DNA of 64,000 nt from Rohdeia mirabilis (GTDB taxonomy: Bacteria; Planctomycetota; UBA1135; GCA-002686595). The notes beneath the pieces were generated by a model. It saw only the letters and a list, made by a program, of their open reading frames with translations, was not told the DNA's origin and did no database searches. This document shows, in pieces, positions 9,046 through 17,947 of the stretch. Numbering within the stretch: the first letter of the stretch is position 1; every line of letters starts with the position of its first letter. A program made the position numbers and the translations under genes. Location: contig CP036290.1 in assembly GCA_007750655.1 (NCBI GenBank), positions 1,550,001-1,614,000 of the forward strand. The letters are read 5' to 3'.

Positions 9046-9534
9046 TCCGGCCGCGCGCCGGCTCCCGCGGCGTGTTTCGCGCACGCCGACCGACACCGCG
9101 GCGTGCTCGCGGAAGTCTTCTTCCCCAGTGGGAGGGCGGGGGTCCGAGGTGGCTCGCGGTGGCTCGTGGCTGCTCGCGGTGACCGGAACGCCCGTCCGCG
9201 CTCCGCCCGTCGGCCACAGAGGTCCGGCGCGGCGCCCGGCCGCCCCAGCTTCGAGCGGTCCGTGCCCACGTCCGGCTCGGGCTGGCCGTAGGGGCGCCTT
9301 CGGTCGGTCCGCGATCCGGCGCCAGCTGCCGGTCCGCCGACCGAGGAGCAGGGAACGCGGGCCGCACTCGGTCCGTCTCGACCCGCTCCGCTACACTCTT
9401 TCGCCCTCGACGGCGCGGGATCGGTCCCAGCCATGTCCGCCAGGACGATCGCGCCGGACCGCTCGTGCCCGCGTCGCCGCGCCCGTCGACATCCTCCGCG
9501 CCGCTCCGCGCGTCTCTCCCAGCCTCAGCACGCC
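9046..9534. other. Intergenic region, no gene seen
   Basis: About 490 nt between divergent genes. Near 9148-9180 there is an imperfect tandem of GTGGCTCG(C/T)G. TACACT at 9392-9397 could be a -10 for the PPIase gene. No ORF here looks coding. Confidence 0.5.
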
Positions 9535-11418
9535 ATGCTTTGCCGATCGTTCGTCCTGCTCGCTCTCGCCTGCGCGCCCCTGATGGGGACGGCCACGGCC
9601 CAGGAGCCCAAGGCCGACGACGCGCCCACGTCGGGCTCGTCCAAGAACGACATCACGTCGTCGCCCACGGCCCGGCCCGCCAAGCGCCCCGTCGCAAAGG
9701 ACGCCACCCCCGCGGCCCAGGAGCCCCAGCCCCAGGCGCCCGCCACGGTCGAAGTGCCGATGCCGGCAGCTTTGGCCGACGCGAGTGCGGACGAGGTCGC
9801 CCAGGAAGAAGAGGCGCCGGCGCCCGCCATCGACCGCAGCGCCTGGCCGGCCCTCGAAGGTCTGGTGATCGCGTCGGAAGAGGTCGAGCGCGCCGAGACC
9901 GCCGCGCAGTCCTACGCGCTCGCGCCGGTCGAGGTCTCGGCCGACGAGATGCGCCGCACGCTCGTCTACCTGATCGGGTCGAAGGAGCTGCGCTCGTTCC
10001 GCCTGGACATCGAGATCAAGGCCGAGATCGACCGCCAGCTCGCCGCTGGTCGCGATCCCGCCGACTTCGAGATCCCGGACTCCGAGATCCAGGCCGTGAT
10101 CGACACGACCATCGAGCAGATCAAGGTGCAGTACCCCGACCTGGATCCGGTCGACGTGCTGCGACTCAACAACATCCACCTCGGCAACCTCGCGCGCATG
10201 ACCCGTCAGTCGCGCCTGTTCACCAAGGTCTTCCTGCCCGAGGATCCGGCCGACTGGCCGCCGATCACCATCGAGGCCCTGCGCCAGGGCGGTCAGGCCC
10301 AGTTCGTCGATCAGCTCAAGCAGTCGTTCGTCGACCTCGAACGCCGCATCGAAGCGGGCGAACTGACTCCCGAGCAGGTGGCCCAGGCGCGCCAGGGTCA
10401 GCAGAGCATGCGCCAGTTCATGGCCCAGCCGGTGATCCAGGCCCTCAACGCCTCGGCCGTGGTCGAGACCGCCACCGACGGCCTGCCGGTCGACGTGGTG
10501 ATGCGCGTCAACGGTCGCGACGTCGCCACCGACGTGGTCTTCGACGAGATCGCGTCGCGCGTCTCGCCGGCCGACATCGAACTCGCGCGCCAGTGGATCA
10601 CCAAGTGCGCGCTCGTCGAGCGGGTGCTCGCCGCGCGCGGCTACCTGCTCGATCCGGCCGCCGCCAGCGAGGCCTACGAGGCGCACATGGCGCCGATGCG
10701 CGGGACGATGTTCCCGCCCGAGTTCTTCATCGTGCAGATCAAGGGCTTCCCGTCGCTCGAGCTGTACGAGTACTACTACCGCTACCTCGCGTCGTACGAG
10801 CGCATGATCGCCGACGAGATCACCGACACGACGCTGCAGCAGCACTTCAACGACCGCGGCAACGACATGCTGAACGTGGCGCGCGTCGGGACCGAGGTCA
10901 TCCTGCTCAGCGCCTTCGACTTCAAGTCGGGCCTGTGGAAGGAGAACGGCTGGGAGGAGGCGGAGGCACGCGCGCGCGAAGTGGCGAACAAGCTGGTCGA
11001 GTCCGGCGCGAGCAACTGGGGCGAGCTCCAGGACGAGTACTCGGACTTCTGGGACCCGCCCCAGCCGACGACGCCGTCCCAGGGCCAGATGCCCAAGCGC
11101 AAGAACAAGGGTCGCTTCGCACCCATGTCGCGCAACGAGCTGGTCAGCCAACTCGGTGAGAACGACTTCACGATCTTCGTCGACGGCGTCAGCATCACCG
11201 ACGAGATCTTCTTCGCGCTGCCCGAGGGCAAGATCGGCGGACCCTGGAAGGGGCGCCTCGGCTACTACATCGCGCGCATCACGTCGAAGTCCGCGCCCCA
11301 GGGCGATCGCACGATCGACGACCCCGAGATGCGCGACATGGTCCGTCAGGACCTGGTCACCGTGCGCTTCAAGAACTTCGCGCAGGAGCTCGTCGACGCC
11401 GCGTTCGCCGGCGAGTGA
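9535..11418 (+). CDS. Periplasmic peptidyl-prolyl isomerase, SurA/PpiD-like
   Basis: A 627-aa exported protein. The ATG at 9535 gives a signal peptide ending near ATAQ (residue 22-23), followed by a long Pro/Ala/Glu linker to about residue 90. Two SurA-N-like helical segments follow (about 120-300 and 330-420), each with an NGRDV- or VSADEM-like turn. The C-terminal part (about 430-600) resembles a parvulin domain: GKIGGPWKGRLGYYIARI matches the G-P-x(n)-G-Y-x-I pattern. It probably helps outer-membrane or secreted proteins fold. An in-frame upstream start at 9433 would spoil the signal peptide. Confidence 0.75.
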   Translation: MLCRSFVLLALACAPLMGTATAQEPKADDAPTSGSSKNDITSSPTARPAKRPVAKDATPAAQEPQPQAPATVEVPMPAALADASADEVAQEEEAPAPAIDRSAWPALEGLVIASEEVERAETAAQSYALAPVEVSADEMRRTLVYLIGSKELRSFRLDIEIKAEIDRQLAAGRDPADFEIPDSEIQAVIDTTIEQIKVQYPDLDPVDVLRLNNIHLGNLARMTRQSRLFTKVFLPEDPADWPPITIEALRQGGQAQFVDQLKQSFVDLERRIEAGELTPEQVAQARQGQQSMRQFMAQPVIQALNASAVVETATDGLPVDVVMRVNGRDVATDVVFDEIASRVSPADIELARQWITKCALVERVLAARGYLLDPAAASEAYEAHMAPMRGTMFPPEFFIVQIKGFPSLELYEYYYRYLASYERMIADEITDTTLQQHFNDRGNDMLNVARVGTEVILLSAFDFKSGLWKENGWEEAEARAREVANKLVESGASNWGELQDEYSDFWDPPQPTTPSQGQMPKRKNKGRFAPMSRNELVSQLGENDFTIFVDGVSITDEIFFALPEGKIGGPWKGRLGYYIARITSKSAPQGDRTIDDPEMRDMVRQDLVTVRFKNFAQELVDAAFAGE

Positions 11419-11476
11419 CGAACAGGTCGGGCCGCGCGGGTCGCTCGTCGTCCCGGGCCCGCGTCCCGCAGCCCGG

Positions 11477-11516
11477 CCGGCCGCGACGCACGCTCCGAAG
11501 CGCGCGTCGCGGCCGG
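11477..11516 (+). terminator. Strong hairpin after the PPIase gene
   Basis: A perfect 13-bp stem (CCGGCCGCGACGC with GCGTCGCGGCCGG) around a 14-nt loop, 58 nt after the stop codon. No T tract follows. Confidence 0.6.
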
Positions 11517-11854
11517 TTCCACAGGCGGGCGGTCCGGGTGCTCGCCACGCTATGGGCCTCGTTGCCGGCCGCGCGGCGGGAACCGCGACCCGGTGAGCTT
11601 GCGGTGGTGGGCGCGCGACGGTGACATTGCGGCGGTGACGACTCGCCGGTGACCGCGCGGCGACACGCATCGGCACATGACGGCCGTGCCGTCGCGATCA
11701 CGGACTGCTGCTCGCGCGCGCGAGCTCGCGTCGCTCTTCGTCTCCGACCTCCGCACGAAGCGCGGCGTCCTCGAAGCTTCCGCGCGCGCGACCGCCGCAC
11801 CGACGTTCTGCGACCCGATCCCGCGCTTCCGAACCACGTCTCGCCCCACACTCC
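11517..11854. other. Intergenic region, no gene seen
   Basis: Between the hairpin and the ABC transporter start. It contains loosely repeated GGTGAC motifs (11,590-11,660) and no convincing ORF or promoter. Confidence 0.5.
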
Positions 11855-13774
11855 GTGCAGTCCTCCTTCAAGAGCTTCCTGCGCCTCTTGGCGCCCCACG
11901 CCGCGCCGCGCATACCGGCGCTGCTCGTGGTCGTGTTGCTCGGGACGTTCGCATCGATCGGCGTCGTCGCCGCGCTGATGCTGATCGAGCCCCTGTGGGG
12001 GACGCTCTTTCCCGGGGCCCAGATCCCCGGGGCCGACGTGGCCGGTGCGGTCACGGGTGACGCCGCACGCGGGATCGCGGAGGGCGGCGCGAACTTCGCC
12101 GACCGCGTGCGCGCCTCGGTCGACGGACTCGTGGTGGATCTCGCGCGCTCGTTCTCCGACGTGGCGCCGGGCGAACCGCCGACGCGCTCGGGGATGCTCG
12201 CCGCAGCCGCGTCGATCCTCGCCGCGCTCGGCGTGATCACAGGCTTCGCCCAGTTCGGATTCGTGATGCTCTCGCGCTGGGTCGCGTTCCGCATGGTCAT
12301 CGACCTGCGACTGCGCCTCGTGCGGCACCTCATGGGCCTGTCGATGCGCTACCACGGACGCCGTTCGTTCGGCGACGTGTTGAGCCGCATCAGCCAGGAC
12401 GTGCAACAGACGTTGTTCGCGATCGACGTGGCGCTCAAGGATCTCGTCCAGGAGCCGGCCCAGGCCCTGGCGTTCCTCGTCGTGGCGATCCTGCACGCGC
12501 CGACCGGCATGGGCATCGTGATCCTGCCGGTGCTGCTCGTGGTGGCGCTGCCGGTCGTGATCCTGTCGAAGAAGGTGCGCAAGCGCTCGCGCAACAGCCT
12601 GACCGAACTGGGCGCGTCGGTGCAGGCGCTCAGCCAGATGTTCATCGGCATCCGCACGGTCAAGGCGTTCCGCGCGGAGGAGCGCGAACTCGACGCCTAC
12701 GAGCGCCAGAACGAGCGCTACCTGCGCACGTCGATGCGCATGGTCAAGACGATCGCGACCACGCGCGGACTGACCGCCGGATTCAGTCTCGCGGGCTTCG
12801 CAGTCATCCTCGTCGCGCTCGGCTTCGCCGTGGATCCCGCCGCGAGCGAGGACACGATGGCGGGCCTGACGATCTTCATCGTGTCGATCGCGCAGGTCTA
12901 CACGAAGATGAAGCGCACGACGAACACCGTCACGCGCTTGCAGGAGGCGATGGGCGCGTCCCAGCGTCTGGTCGAGATCCTGGGCGAGGAGGCCGACGTG
13001 CCCGACCCCGCGAAGCCGCGTCCGCTCGAGCGCGGTCTGCGCGATCGACTCCGACTCGAGGACGTCTCGTTCAGCTACGTCGCGGACGACGGACCGGCGC
13101 TCGAGGGTCTGAACCTCGCGGTGGCGGCGGGCGAGACGCTGGCGCTGGTCGGACCGTCGGGCTCGGGCAAGAGCACGTTCATGGACCTCGTCGCGCGTTT
13201 CATCGACCCGAGTTCGGGGCGCATCACCGTCGACGGCGTGGACCTGCGCGAGGTGTCGCTCGACGACTGGACGCGCACCTACGCGATGGTCGACCAGGCG
13301 CCGTTCCTGTTCCACACGACGATCCGCGAGAACCTGCGCTACGCGCGCCAGGACGCCACCGACGCACAGATCGAGGACGCCGCGCGCGCCGCGAACATCC
13401 ACGACTTCATCCAGAGCCTGCCGAACGGCTACGACACGGACGTCGAGGACGGTGGGGCGCGCCTGTCCGGCGGTCAGCGTCAACGCCTCGCGATCGCGCG
13501 CGCGCTGCTGAAGGAAGCACCGCTCCTCCTGCTCGACGAGGCGACGAGCGCGCTCGACTCCGAGTCCGAGCGCTCGGTGCAGGACGCGCTCGACCGCCTG
13601 ATGCAAGGACGCACGGCGATCGTGATCGCGCACCGCCTCTCGACGATCCGTGGCGCGGACCGCATCGCGGTGCTCGAGGACGGCCACCTGGTCGAGCTCG
13701 GCACCCACGACGAACTGCTCGCACGCGAGGGGACCTACGCCCGACTGCACGCGCTGCAGACGTCGGCGAGCTGA
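11855..13774 (+). CDS. ABC transporter, fused permease and ATPase (MsbA-like)
   Basis: A 639-aa half-exporter of the lipid-flippase/multidrug type, acting as a homodimer in the inner membrane. Residues about 15-370 hold the six-helix membrane domain, with an unusually long periplasmic loop between helices 1 and 2 (about residues 50-110). The ATPase domain has Walker A GPSGSGKST near 433, signature LSGGQRQRLAIARAL, Walker B LLLLDEATSALD and the switch IAHRLSTI. The start is a GTG; no Shine-Dalgarno is obvious and the exact start is uncertain. The substrate is not determinable; lipid A precursor or another lipid is plausible. Confidence 0.88.
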   Translation: MQSSFKSFLRLLAPHAAPRIPALLVVVLLGTFASIGVVAALMLIEPLWGTLFPGAQIPGADVAGAVTGDAARGIAEGGANFADRVRASVDGLVVDLARSFSDVAPGEPPTRSGMLAAAASILAALGVITGFAQFGFVMLSRWVAFRMVIDLRLRLVRHLMGLSMRYHGRRSFGDVLSRISQDVQQTLFAIDVALKDLVQEPAQALAFLVVAILHAPTGMGIVILPVLLVVALPVVILSKKVRKRSRNSLTELGASVQALSQMFIGIRTVKAFRAEERELDAYERQNERYLRTSMRMVKTIATTRGLTAGFSLAGFAVILVALGFAVDPAASEDTMAGLTIFIVSIAQVYTKMKRTTNTVTRLQEAMGASQRLVEILGEEADVPDPAKPRPLERGLRDRLRLEDVSFSYVADDGPALEGLNLAVAAGETLALVGPSGSGKSTFMDLVARFIDPSSGRITVDGVDLREVSLDDWTRTYAMVDQAPFLFHTTIRENLRYARQDATDAQIEDAARAANIHDFIQSLPNGYDTDVEDGGARLSGGQRQRLAIARALLKEAPLLLLDEATSALDSESERSVQDALDRLMQGRTAIVIAHRLSTIRGADRIAVLEDGHLVELGTHDELLAREGTYARLHALQTSAS

Positions 13775-13788
13775 GCTCGCGCGGCGCA

Positions 13789-13802
13789 GCGGCGAACGCC
13801 GC
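13789..13802 (+). terminator. Short hairpin after the ABC transporter
   Basis: GCGGCG and CGCCGC with a 2-nt loop, 15 nt after the stop; flanking bases can extend it imperfectly. Confidence 0.35.
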
Positions 13803-13876
13803 GCGGCGCTGTGCACGTCCCTGTGGCCCGGTCGCGGGTGGACCGTAGGCTGGCGACCGCCGTGTGCCGCGTCGCA

Positions 13877-13901
13877 CGTTCGGCGACGAGCGCGCCGAAC
13901 G
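13877..13901. terminator. Hairpin between convergent genes
   Basis: Perfect 9-bp stem CGTTCGGCG/CGCCGAACG with a 7-nt loop, between the ABC transporter and ispF stops. It could serve both strands. Confidence 0.45.
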
Positions 13902-13922
13902 AGACCCGTCGACCGCCCGCGA

Positions 13923-14399
13923 TCAGCGCTGCAGCAGGCAGACCGTCTGCACGGCCACGCCCGTGCCCCCGGCCAGAGCGCCGAGACCTTCGAGGCTCTT
14001 GCCCTTGACGTTGACCGCACCCGGATCGAGTCCGAGCAGTTCGCCGATCCGCGCGCGCATGGCGGCGCGGTGCGGAGCGATGCGCGGCCCTTCGGTCGCG
14101 ACCACCACGTCGACGTTCACGATCGACCAGCCGGCCGCGGCCACGCGCTGCACGCACTCGACCAGCAGCGCCGCGCTGTCCGCACCCCTGAAGGTCGGAT
14201 CCGTGTCGGGGAACAGCGTGCCGAGGTCGTCGAGCCCCGCCGCTCCGAGGATCGCGTCACCGATCGCGTGCAGCACCGCGTCGCCGTCGGAGTGCCCGGC
14301 CGGCCCGGTCGGGTGGGGCAGCTGGACGCCGCCCAAGATGCACGGACGTCCCGCCTCGAGGCGGTGCAGATCGAAGCCGGTTCCGACGCGCAGTTCCAT
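13923..14399 (-). CDS. ispF: 2-C-methyl-D-erythritol 2,4-cyclodiphosphate synthase
   Basis: IspF catalyses the fifth step of the non-mevalonate isoprenoid pathway, cyclising CDP-methylerythritol phosphate with loss of CMP. The protein is 158 aa, the family's normal size. Metal ligands appear as GFDLH (Asp10, His12) and HSDGDAVLH (His44). The C-terminal region contains VNVKGKSLEGLG, matching the conserved K-A-T-T-x-E-x-L-G region with variation. The ATG at 14397-14399 is supported by a TACCCT element 6 nt upstream. ispD lies next upstream on the same strand, 168 nt away. Confidence 0.96.
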   Translation of the reverse strand: MELRVGTGFDLHRLEAGRPCILGGVQLPHPTGPAGHSDGDAVLHAIGDAILGAAGLDDLGTLFPDTDPTFRGADSAALLVECVQRVAAAGWSIVNVDVVVATEGPRIAPHRAAMRARIGELLGLDPGAVNVKGKSLEGLGALAGGTGVAVQTVCLLQR

Positions 14400-14405
14400 C
14401 GCCCA

Positions 14406-14411
14406 AGGGTA
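14406..14411 (-). promoter_or_regulatory. -10 element of ispF, probably leaderless
   Basis: Minus-strand TACCCT followed by 6 nt and ATG. It suggests that ispF has its own promoter although ispD precedes it. Confidence 0.45.
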
Positions 14412-14567
14412 GCGGCGCGCGGCCCGAGGTCCCACGGCGCCTTCCCGGCGAGCCGTGGTTCGATGCGGCGGACGGTCTGGACGAGTCGGACCGGTCGCGT
14501 GGGACCGCTCGCGAACTCGCGGACCAGGTCCACCGACCTCGGACGCGCGGCGCGCGCCCCTTCTTCG

Positions 14568-15344
14568 TCACTCTTCTTCGTCACTGTGCCGACCGCGCCG
14601 CGCGCGCAACACGGCCCGCACCCAGACCAGATCGTCGGGCCGCGTGACCTTCGGGTTTGGGCCACCGGACTCCACCAGCGCGACCTTCCCGCCGTCCTCC
14701 TCCCACAGGCTCGCGTCGTCGGTGGTGCGCCGCCCCGCGCGCTCGGCGGCGGCGTGCAGGGCGACCAGGCGCTCGCGATCGAAGCCCTGGGGCGTCTGCG
14801 CGCGCCACAGTTCGCTGCGGTCCAAGGTGCGGCCCGCGAAGCGTCCGTCGGTCGAGTGCTTGACGGTGTCCACCATGGCTTCGACGAGCAGCGCGGCTCC
14901 GTGCTCGCGCGCGGCGTCCACCACGCGCGCCACGTCGAGCGGCAGCACGAGCGGTCGCGCCGCGTCGTGCACGAGAACCGTCGTCGCGCTCGCGGGTACG
15001 GCGGCGAGCCCCGCGCGCACCGAGTCCGCGCGCTCGGCCCCGCCGGCCACCACGGCCGCGACCCGCCCGACACGGAACTCGGCCAGCGTCGATTCGAGCG
15101 CGCCCAGCTGATCGGCGCGCCCGACCACCACCACGGCGTCGACCACGCTCGCGAGCGCGCGCGCGGCGTGCACCAGAAGCGGCGCGCCGGCGGCCTCGAG
15201 CAGCGTCTTGTTCGACGGCGTTCGGCCGGGAATCGAGCCCATGCGGCGCGACGAACCCGCTGCCACGAGGACGGCCGCACTGCCCGGACGGCGCAGCTCG
15301 TTCGAGTGCTCGGGATCGGCTGGATCGGTGCTGTGGTCGCTCAT
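14568..15344 (-). CDS. ispD: 2-C-methyl-D-erythritol 4-phosphate cytidylyltransferase
   Basis: IspD transfers CMP from CTP to methylerythritol phosphate, third step of the non-mevalonate pathway. 258 aa. The nucleotide-binding motif VLVAAGSSRRMG is near residues 25-36, Lys in PSNKTLLE follows, LVHDAARPLV is present near 125 and the substrate-binding segment WRAQTPQGF near 188. The first 20 residues and the acidic SDEEE tail are extra. Start chosen at 15342-15344 because the core begins about 20 residues later and the longer ORF would run back toward ruvC. It is divergent from ruvC by 103 nt. Confidence 0.95.
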   Translation of the reverse strand: MSDHSTDPADPEHSNELRRPGSAAVLVAAGSSRRMGSIPGRTPSNKTLLEAAGAPLLVHAARALASVVDAVVVVGRADQLGALESTLAEFRVGRVAAVVAGGAERADSVRAGLAAVPASATTVLVHDAARPLVLPLDVARVVDAAREHGAALLVEAMVDTVKHSTDGRFAGRTLDRSELWRAQTPQGFDRERLVALHAAAERAGRRTTDDASLWEEDGGKVALVESGGPNPKVTRPDDLVWVRAVLRARRGRHSDEEE

Positions 15345-15432
15345 CGCGCGGGCGGGTCTCGCCACTGGGTTCGTCGCGGGTCGCACGGCCCCGTGCGCCC
15401 CGAGCGCCAGGTCCCCGGACGGGCCCATGGCG

Positions 15433-15438
15433 TAGGCT
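15433..15438 (+). promoter_or_regulatory. Possible -10 element of ruvC
   Basis: TAGGCT, then 9 nt, then ATG. Confidence 0.4.
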
Positions 15439-15447
15439 CGCCCGAGC

Positions 15448-16038
15448 ATGACGCCGCCCCCGCTCGAACTCGACCCCGACGTGGTCCTCGGCATCGACCC
15501 CGGCACGATCGTGGTCGGCTACGGGGCGATTCGCGGTGAGCACGGGCGCTCGCTGCGGGCGACCCTGCTCGAGGCCGGCGTGGTGCGCGCCAAGCAGTCG
15601 CGTCCACTCGCGGAGCGCCTCGGACTGATCCTCACGAACCTCGAGGCGCTCATCGTCGAGCTGCGACCCGCGACGGTCGTGGTCGAGCGGGCCTTCACCG
15701 GTCGCAACCCGCTGACCGCGATCCGGTTGGGGGAGGGGCGCGGACTGGCCCTGGCCTCGGCCGCGCGCCACGGCTGCCGGGTGGTCGAGCGGACGCCGGC
15801 CGAGACCAAGCGCCTCGTGGCGGGCACCGGGTCGGCCAGCAAGGTCCTCGTGGCCGGGGCGGTGGCCAGCCTGCTCGGTCTGCGGTTGGACGACTCGCCG
15901 CTCGACGCGACCGACGCCCTGGCGCTCGCCCTGTCGGAACTGCACCGCCCGGACATCGACCCGATCGCCCGGGCGAGCGAGCGCGCCGCCAGATCCCGTG
16001 TCGGAGCCGTCCCCGCGGCGCCTCGGACTCGCCGCTAG
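15448..16038 (+). CDS. ruvC: Holliday junction resolvase RuvC
   Basis: Crossover junction endonuclease that cuts Holliday junctions with the RuvAB motor. 196 aa, slightly longer than usual because of a C-terminal Arg/Ala-rich tail. The catalytic acidic residues are visible: Asp17 in GIDPGT, Glu80 in VVVERAF, and Asp153/Asp156 in LDATDALALAL. The ATG at 15448 gives a short N-terminal extension of about 10 residues. ruvA and ruvB are not next to it. Confidence 0.95.
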   Translation: MTPPPLELDPDVVLGIDPGTIVVGYGAIRGEHGRSLRATLLEAGVVRAKQSRPLAERLGLILTNLEALIVELRPATVVVERAFTGRNPLTAIRLGEGRGLALASAARHGCRVVERTPAETKRLVAGTGSASKVLVAGAVASLLGLRLDDSPLDATDALALALSELHRPDIDPIARASERAARSRVGAVPAAPRTRR

Positions 16039-16064
16039 GAGTTCGCAAACCCCTCCAGCGGGGG

Positions 16065-16070
16065 TAGGCT
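16065..16070 (+). promoter_or_regulatory. -10 element before a tiny leader ORF
   Basis: TAGGCT, 7 nt before the ATG at 16078. Confidence 0.35.
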
Positions 16071-16077
16071 TCTTCGC

Positions 16078-16134
16078 ATGCTCGGGGCAGCGCGACGGCG
16101 CTCGACCTTCCCGGGCCGCGATCTGCGACCATGA
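16078..16134 (+). other. Possible 18-codon leader ORF, coupled to next gene
   Basis: ATG at 16078 opens an 18-codon frame (MLGAARRRSTFPGRDLRP) whose TGA overlaps the next gene's ATG (ATGA at 16131-16134). The -10 element fits this ATG and not the downstream one. The Arg-rich peptide may be only a coupling device or may not be translated. Confidence 0.35.
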
Positions 16135-17003
16135 CGCCCGACGATCCCAACGACCGCCCCGCGGACGGCCCCGGCACCCCGGACGACTCCGCGCGCCGGC
16201 ACGAGCCGCTCTCCGCGGCTCCCTCCACCCACGAACAGCTCGAGCAGGCGCTCGACCTGGCCCTGGGCGGGTTCCGGCTGATCGACCAGGGGCTCGAACT
16301 CTCGGGCGGTGGCCTCGTCCACCTGCTGGGTGCGGACGGCGCCGGTCGCCTGGCCATGGTCCTGCTGGTCTCCGAGTTCGACGAGGAGACCGTCTCGCGC
16401 GGCCTCGAAGCCCTCGAGCTGGTCCTCGACCACGGGCCGGTCCTGCACCACCACATCAGCGGTGGGAACTACGGCGCCCTCGGGCTCGATCCCGACCTTC
16501 CGCCGCGTCTCCTGCTGGTGGGGGAGGCCTTCGACCTGGACCGCACCCGACGCCTGACCACGTTCTGTGGCCGCGAGGAACACGCCGAGCTGTACGAACT
16601 GCGCGTCCTGCGCACCGGAGCCGGCGAGAGTCTGTACCTGCACCGCCTCGCCGGTCGCATCGAGCGCCAGACCACCCCGTTCCGCCGCCCGAACCCGACG
16701 CCGCCCGCACCCGCGGTCCTCTCGCCGCGCGGCGATCTGCTCGAGCTCCTGTCCCAACGCCTGCGCGGCCTCGATCCCGCGCTCGACGTCCGCGACTTGC
16801 CCCACGGGCGCCGCTGGAACCAGCACGGTTCGGCGGGAATCGTGCACGACGGGCCGCTGCTCGAAGCGCGTCTCGAGGGCGACGGCAGCCTTACCGTGCG
16901 CCTGTCCGGAGGCGACTCCGAGCGGGTGCGCAGCGTGCGCGAGCTCGACACCTTCCTCGAGCGCGTGGTCGCGACCTACTTGCGCGGACTGGGCGGCGCG
17001 TAG
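16131..17003 (+). CDS. Unknown soluble protein
   Basis: A 290-aa protein that I do not recognise. A polar, Asp/Pro-rich N terminus (about 35 aa) is followed by two alpha/beta halves. Segments such as LALGGFRLIDQGLELSGGG and FCGREEHAELYELRVLRTG suggest a nuclease-like or nucleotide-sensing fold, but no catalytic motif is visible. It follows ruvC by 92 nt. Its 3' end overlaps the convergent LAB_N gene by 28 nt. Confidence 0.7.
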   Translation: MTPDDPNDRPADGPGTPDDSARRHEPLSAAPSTHEQLEQALDLALGGFRLIDQGLELSGGGLVHLLGADGAGRLAMVLLVSEFDEETVSRGLEALELVLDHGPVLHHHISGGNYGALGLDPDLPPRLLLVGEAFDLDRTRRLTTFCGREEHAELYELRVLRTGAGESLYLHRLAGRIERQTTPFRRPNPTPPAPAVLSPRGDLLELLSQRLRGLDPALDVRDLPHGRRWNQHGSAGIVHDGPLLEARLEGDGSLTVRLSGGDSERVRSVRELDTFLERVVATYLRGLGGA

Positions 17004-17719
17004 GTCGAACGGTCCGACGGCTGTACGCCGGACCGTCCGCCACCACCCGGTTCGAGTTCGAACTCGGGTTCACCGCTCGCCTCGGTCGTGTCCTCGTCCG
17101 TCGCCGCGTGCGCTCGTTCAGCACGTCCCCGGGCGTCGAGCACGAGGTTGCGGATCTGCACCAGCGGCCCGATCGAGAAGCCCGCGATCAGCACCGCGCG
17201 CTCGAGGTGGATCGCGTAGGCCAGGAGCGCGGCGTTGCCCACCAGGCTGACCCACCAGAACGCGCGCGGGAAGTGGCTCTTGCCGCGGCGTTCGGACAGC
17301 CACCACTGCAGCGGGAAGCGCGAGGCCCAGGCGACCGCGCCGACCGTACCGACCACGAACCAGGCCCCGTCGGCACCGGCGAAGTCGTACTTGTCCGAGC
17401 GGAGCACGTCGCGCAGCAGCGTTCCGCAGGCCACGATCGCCAGGACGGCGGCGTAGGGCGCGGGCAGGGTCCGGCTCGAGAAGGTGAGCGTGACGTTGCG
17501 CAGGTAGACCGCGCAGTTGATCACGAAGACCATCTGGAACAGCGGCAGGCCGGTGCCCCAGCTGTAGAGGCCGAGCAGGACCGTCGCCACCAGCGAGATC
17601 CACCAGAAGATCGGCGGCGCGACGCTGCGGCCGGCCTTCTCGGACGCGAGCCATTGGACGAGGAAGCGCGAGAAGAACAGCGCTTGACCGGTCCAACCGA
17701 GGAGCTCCCAACCGTTCAT
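16976..17719 (-). CDS. Membrane protein with two lipid-A-disaccharide-synthase N-terminal (LAB_N) domains
   Basis: A 247-aa polytopic protein. Two copies of the LAB_N pattern are seen: FFSRFLVQWLASEKAGRS near residues 15-32 and ASRFPLQWWLSERRGKSH near 130-147. Each is followed by Pro-x(2)-FWW and two hydrophobic helices. The C terminus is hydrophilic and Glu/Gly-rich. Such proteins lie beside polyprenyl-phosphate glycosyltransferases and are thought to act in lipid-linked sugar transfer. Here too a glycosyltransferase gene lies upstream on the same strand, separated by an inverted-repeat element. TACCGT at 17730-17735 could be its own -10. Confidence 0.85.
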   Translation of the reverse strand: MNGWELLGWTGQALFFSRFLVQWLASEKAGRSVAPPIFWWISLVATVLLGLYSWGTGLPLFQMVFVINCAVYLRNVTLTFSSRTLPAPYAAVLAIVACGTLLRDVLRSDKYDFAGADGAWFVVGTVGAVAWASRFPLQWWLSERRGKSHFPRAFWWVSLVGNAALLAYAIHLERAVLIAGFSIGPLVQIRNLVLDARGRAERAHAATDEDTTEASGEPEFELEPGGGGRSGVQPSDRSTYAPPSPRK

Positions 17720-17765
17720 GAGTGGTGCGACGGTACCGGTGCGCGCGCGGCGCGGCCCGCTCGCT

Positions 17766-17947
17766 CTAGTGGTGTGATTCGCTCTTTTGGGGCACGGTTT
17801 CCCCTGATGTCGGCATCGTCCCGTACGGGCGCGCTGCTGCGTTGCGCCTCCTCCGAGACTCACAGCGAAGTCGAGTCGTCGGCGCGCCTTGCATCGCATC
17901 CCGTACGGAACGCCGAAATGCCTCAACAGAGCGAATCACACCACTAG
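17766..17947. mobile_element. 182-bp inverted-repeat element (MITE-like)
   Basis: Ends are perfect 20-bp inverted repeats: CTAGTGGTGTGATTCGCTCT at 17766-17785 and its complement at 17928-17947. Weaker similarity continues inward (including a shared CCGTACGG motif). It encodes no protein. CTAG at both tips could be a 4-bp or TA target duplication. Its right tip supplies the TAG stop of the adjacent glycosyltransferase. A small non-autonomous transposon is the best reading; an ordinary folded spacer is the alternative. Confidence 0.6.

Noticed and set aside
9391..11676. A 761-codon minus-strand frame
   Set aside because: Antisense shadow of the PPIase gene, typical of very GC-rich DNA.
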